From UMGS172 sp045587185 (lineage in GTDB: Bacteria; Bacillota; Clostridia; Oscillospirales; Acutalibacteraceae), in the NCBI GenBank assembly GCA_045587185.1, contig JAZNBS010000018.1, positions 13,385 through 77,384 on the forward strand: a stretch of DNA of 64,000 nucleotides, written 5' to 3'. The translations under genes were made by a program, and so were the position numbers. Of this stretch, positions 62,507 through 64,000 are shown piece after piece (the stretch's first letter is position 1; each line of letters starts with the position of its first letter). Under the pieces are notes generated by a model. That model worked only from the letters and a program-made list of their open reading frames with translations, did not search any database and was not told where the DNA came from.

Positions 62507-62929
62507 TCAGGCTTGTTTTACATTTATTTTTACTGTGTTACGGCTTACCATACCGTAGTTTATATCTAATGTGTAACTCATAAACAGGCTTCCGCCGTTA
62601 TCGGTCAACCTATCTTTGACCGTTTCACCGAAAACGCCCAAGACAAGAGTGCCCTGCCCTGTTTCGTAATGACAGATATGACGTTGACCTTCCTTGACGT
62701 ACATTCGGGAATTTAAAACCCCTGAACGTTGCATCATAACCGAGTTCTCCTTGGGGTCTACCTTGATAAGACAACTCACACCGTCAACACCGGTGGCTGC
62801 GCTGTCATCATATTTCAGATAGGTCTTTCCGCCAATGACATTCATCTTGCCAACCGTAGTGAGTTCAATGGAATCCTCGTCACCGTCAATCTGCTGAGTG
62901 CTGACTATTTCAATTAGAACATCCTGCAT
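62507..62929 (-). CDS. DUF1934 (YwiB-like) beta-barrel protein
   Basis: This 140-residue protein resembles YwiB of Bacillus, which also neighbours argS. It is predicted all-beta, with alternating strands such as LIEIVSTQQIDGDEDSIELT, KTYLKYDDSA and RQHICHYETGQG-like blocks. No catalytic motif is visible and the family function is unknown. It lies eight bases after the murI stop, between murI and argS, so it is co-transcribed. Confidence 0.85.
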   Translation of the reverse strand: MQDVLIEIVSTQQIDGDEDSIELTTVGKMNVIGGKTYLKYDDSAATGVDGVSCLIKVDPKENSVMMQRSGVLNSRMYVKEGQRHICHYETGQGTLVLGVFGETVKDRLTDNGGSLFMSYTLDINYGMVSRNTVKINVKQA

Positions 62930-62937
62930 TTAAAAAA

Positions 62938-63747
62938 TCACCCTCCGAATTCGTCAAGACTGACCGTTTCGACATCTTCCTCAATATCGGTCCCCAACAG
63001 AATTCCCGCAGTTGAGGCAAAGGACTCGGCACGGTCGCTGACAAAGTATCGTCGCCGTCCGCCCTCACCCAAAAGGTCGTTTCCTTTCAGATATTCGGCG
63101 GCGGCCAAAGCGGCCTGCTCGCCCGAATTTATAAGTGTCACACCGTCGCCCATAATGTCACCTATAATGTCCTTTATGGCGGGGAAATGGGTGCAACCCA
63201 GTATAACCGTATCAACATTTTCTTCAATAAGCGGTTTGAGGTAACGTCTGGCTGTGGCAACCGTAACCTCATCGTCACGGTCAATCCAACCGTTTTCAAC
63301 CAACTGAACAAACAGTGGGCAGGCAACCTGCGTAACCCTTATGTCGGACTTTATTTTCAGCATTGCAGATTTATAAGAACTGCTGTTAACGGTGGCGGCA
63401 GTTCCGAGAACACCGATATTGTTTGTTTTGGTTGCCGTTACTGCGGCCTTTGCGGCAGGCGTTACAACCTCGATAAACGGCACGGGCAGTTCGTTTGCCG
63501 TAAACCCTGCAACCGAACTGACGGTACCGCAAGCGGCGATTATCAGCTTGACGTCGTGAGAAAGCAAAAACCTCTCATCCTGACGGGCATATTTCACGAT
63601 GGTTTCGGCGCTTCTGGTTCCGTAAGGCACACGGCCCGTATCCCCGAAATATATTATATTTTCTTTTGGCAGTACCCTATTCAGTTCCTTGATGACCGAA
63701 AGACCGCCAAGGCCAGAATCAAAAACTCCGATAGGTCTCGTATCCAC
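62938..63747 (-). CDS. murI: Glutamate racemase
   Basis: This 269-residue enzyme makes D-glutamate for peptidoglycan. It shows RPIGVFDSGLGGLSVI (Asp10, Ser11), the first catalytic Cys73 in AACGTVSS and the second Cys185 in GCTHFP. The usual Asn after Cys73 (CNT) is Gly74 here. I chose GTG 63747: GGAGG lies eight bases before it, the product then begins VDTRPIGVFDSG like the family, and an ATG at 63795 lies upstream of the predicted transcript start. Confidence 0.93.
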   Translation of the reverse strand: MDTRPIGVFDSGLGGLSVIKELNRVLPKENIIYFGDTGRVPYGTRSAETIVKYARQDERFLLSHDVKLIIAACGTVSSVAGFTANELPVPFIEVVTPAAKAAVTATKTNNIGVLGTAATVNSSSYKSAMLKIKSDIRVTQVACPLFVQLVENGWIDRDDEVTVATARRYLKPLIEENVDTVILGCTHFPAIKDIIGDIMGDGVTLINSGEQAALAAAEYLKGNDLLGEGGRRRYFVSDRAESFASTAGILLGTDIEEDVETVSLDEFGG

Positions 63748-63798
63748 AAAAAGCGCCTCCAATCGATTAAAATCCATTTGCGCATAAATTTTCATATT

Positions 63799-63827
63799 AT
63801 TTTACCACATCTTACGCTCAAATGCAA
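63799..63827 (-). promoter_or_regulatory. Sigma-A promoter of the murI-argS operon
   Basis: On the minus strand: TTGCAT (63827-63822), a 17-base spacer and TAAAAT (63804-63799). The transcript should start near 63792, which rules out the ATG at 63795 as the murI start. Confidence 0.85.
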
Positions 63828-63904
63828 ACTTTATTTACATTGTAACTATAAAAGATTTAAACTTGATGATAAGCCCTTGAAAAATGTTACAAAACAATAT
63901 TTTC

Positions 63905-63933
63905 TTGCAAAAGCCTACGGTTGGTAGTAAAAT
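63905..63933 (+). promoter_or_regulatory. Sigma-A promoter of the gene at the right edge
   Basis: TTGCAA at 63905-63910, a 17-base spacer and TAAAAT at 63928-63933, divergent from the murI promoter. Confidence 0.8.
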
Positions 63934-63968
63934 TAAAATGTCATAAAATTGTTGTGGGGGTGAGATTA

Positions 63969-64000
63969 TGAGTTTTGCCAAAAATCGTTTGGGTGAAGCG
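63969..64000 (+). CDS. Start of an unidentified gene (truncated by window edge)
   Basis: ATG at 63969 follows GGGGGTGAG at the right distance and a good promoter. Only about ten residues are visible (MSFAKNRLGE...), too few to assign a family. The start is supported by the ribosome binding site and promoter, not by homology. Confidence 0.6.

Noticed and set aside
63747..63795. ATG at 63795 as the murI start
   Set aside because: It lies upstream of the transcript start predicted from the promoter at 63799-63827; the GTG at 63747 has GGAGG and matches the family N-terminus.
1..64000. CRISPR arrays, insertion sequences, tRNA or rRNA genes
   Set aside because: No regularly spaced direct repeats, transposase-like frames, cloverleaf or rRNA sequences were found on either strand by eye; a tRNAscan or Rfam run could still reveal a missed small RNA.

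Overview
The window reads as chromosomal core DNA of a low-to-mid GC Firmicute, most likely a gut-type member of Clostridia close to Oscillospirales/Ruminococcaceae. Pointers are a paired GlgC/GlgD glycogen pathway, a SCIFF peptide with its radical SAM maturase, the ribosomal order adk-map-KOW protein-infA-rpmJ, zinc-type S4 and S14z, a short archaeal-type ProRS, ywiB-like DUF1934 next to argS, and strong GGAGG ribosome binding sites. No species is assigned. I saw no tRNA, rRNA, insertion sequence, phage gene or CRISPR array.

Layout. 1-3004: end of glgC, then glgD and glgA (glycogen synthesis). 3131-7512: mtaB (tRNA modification), birA, an Mrp-type Fe-S carrier and an unknown lipoprotein. 7717-11878: GluRS, GlnRS and a NIF3-like protein. 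11912-14853 (minus): SCIFF precursor scfA, maturase scfB and a translationally coupled PLP decarboxylase-like gene. 14953-19892 (minus): a BMP-type nucleoside ABC importer. 20158-35533 (minus): one continuous S10-spc-alpha ribosomal superoperon from rpsJ to rplQ, including secY, adk, map, infA and rpoA, behind one promoter and a long structured leader.

36108-39714: a TIR protein, a Ser/Thr-rich surface protein, proS and acpP. 39894-45027: shikimate pathway aroE-aroK then aroB-aroA-aroC-chorismate mutase. 45069-48053: two LCP wall-polymer ligases, a PqqD-like protein and a SipW-like peptidase. 48102-51870: metF, a separate MetH reactivation domain and a short MetH. 52055-55270: an EamA transporter, a LOG protein, then pssA-psd for phosphatidylethanolamine. 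55529-60660: RNase Y, a large tandem-TIR protein and an LUD protein. 60804-63747 (minus): murI-ywiB-like-argS. The last 32 bases begin another gene.

Most of the window is housekeeping. The least ordinary items are: (1) the 36108 gene, in which a guanylate-kinase-like domain without its P-loop is joined to a TIR domain that lacks the usual glutamate; (2) the 57189 gene, a tandem TIR plus Sel1/TPR protein whose second TIR keeps that glutamate; (3) the PqqD-like/peptidase pair with no radical SAM partner; (4) a decarboxylase gene whose start overlaps the stop of scfB; and (5) structured leaders ahead of rny and rpsJ. Nearly every transcription unit has a readable sigma-A promoter with a 16-17 base spacer and a hairpin terminator, so unit borders are fairly secure. 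Coordinates and motifs come from direct reading; family names come from recognised sequence patterns and were not checked by database search.
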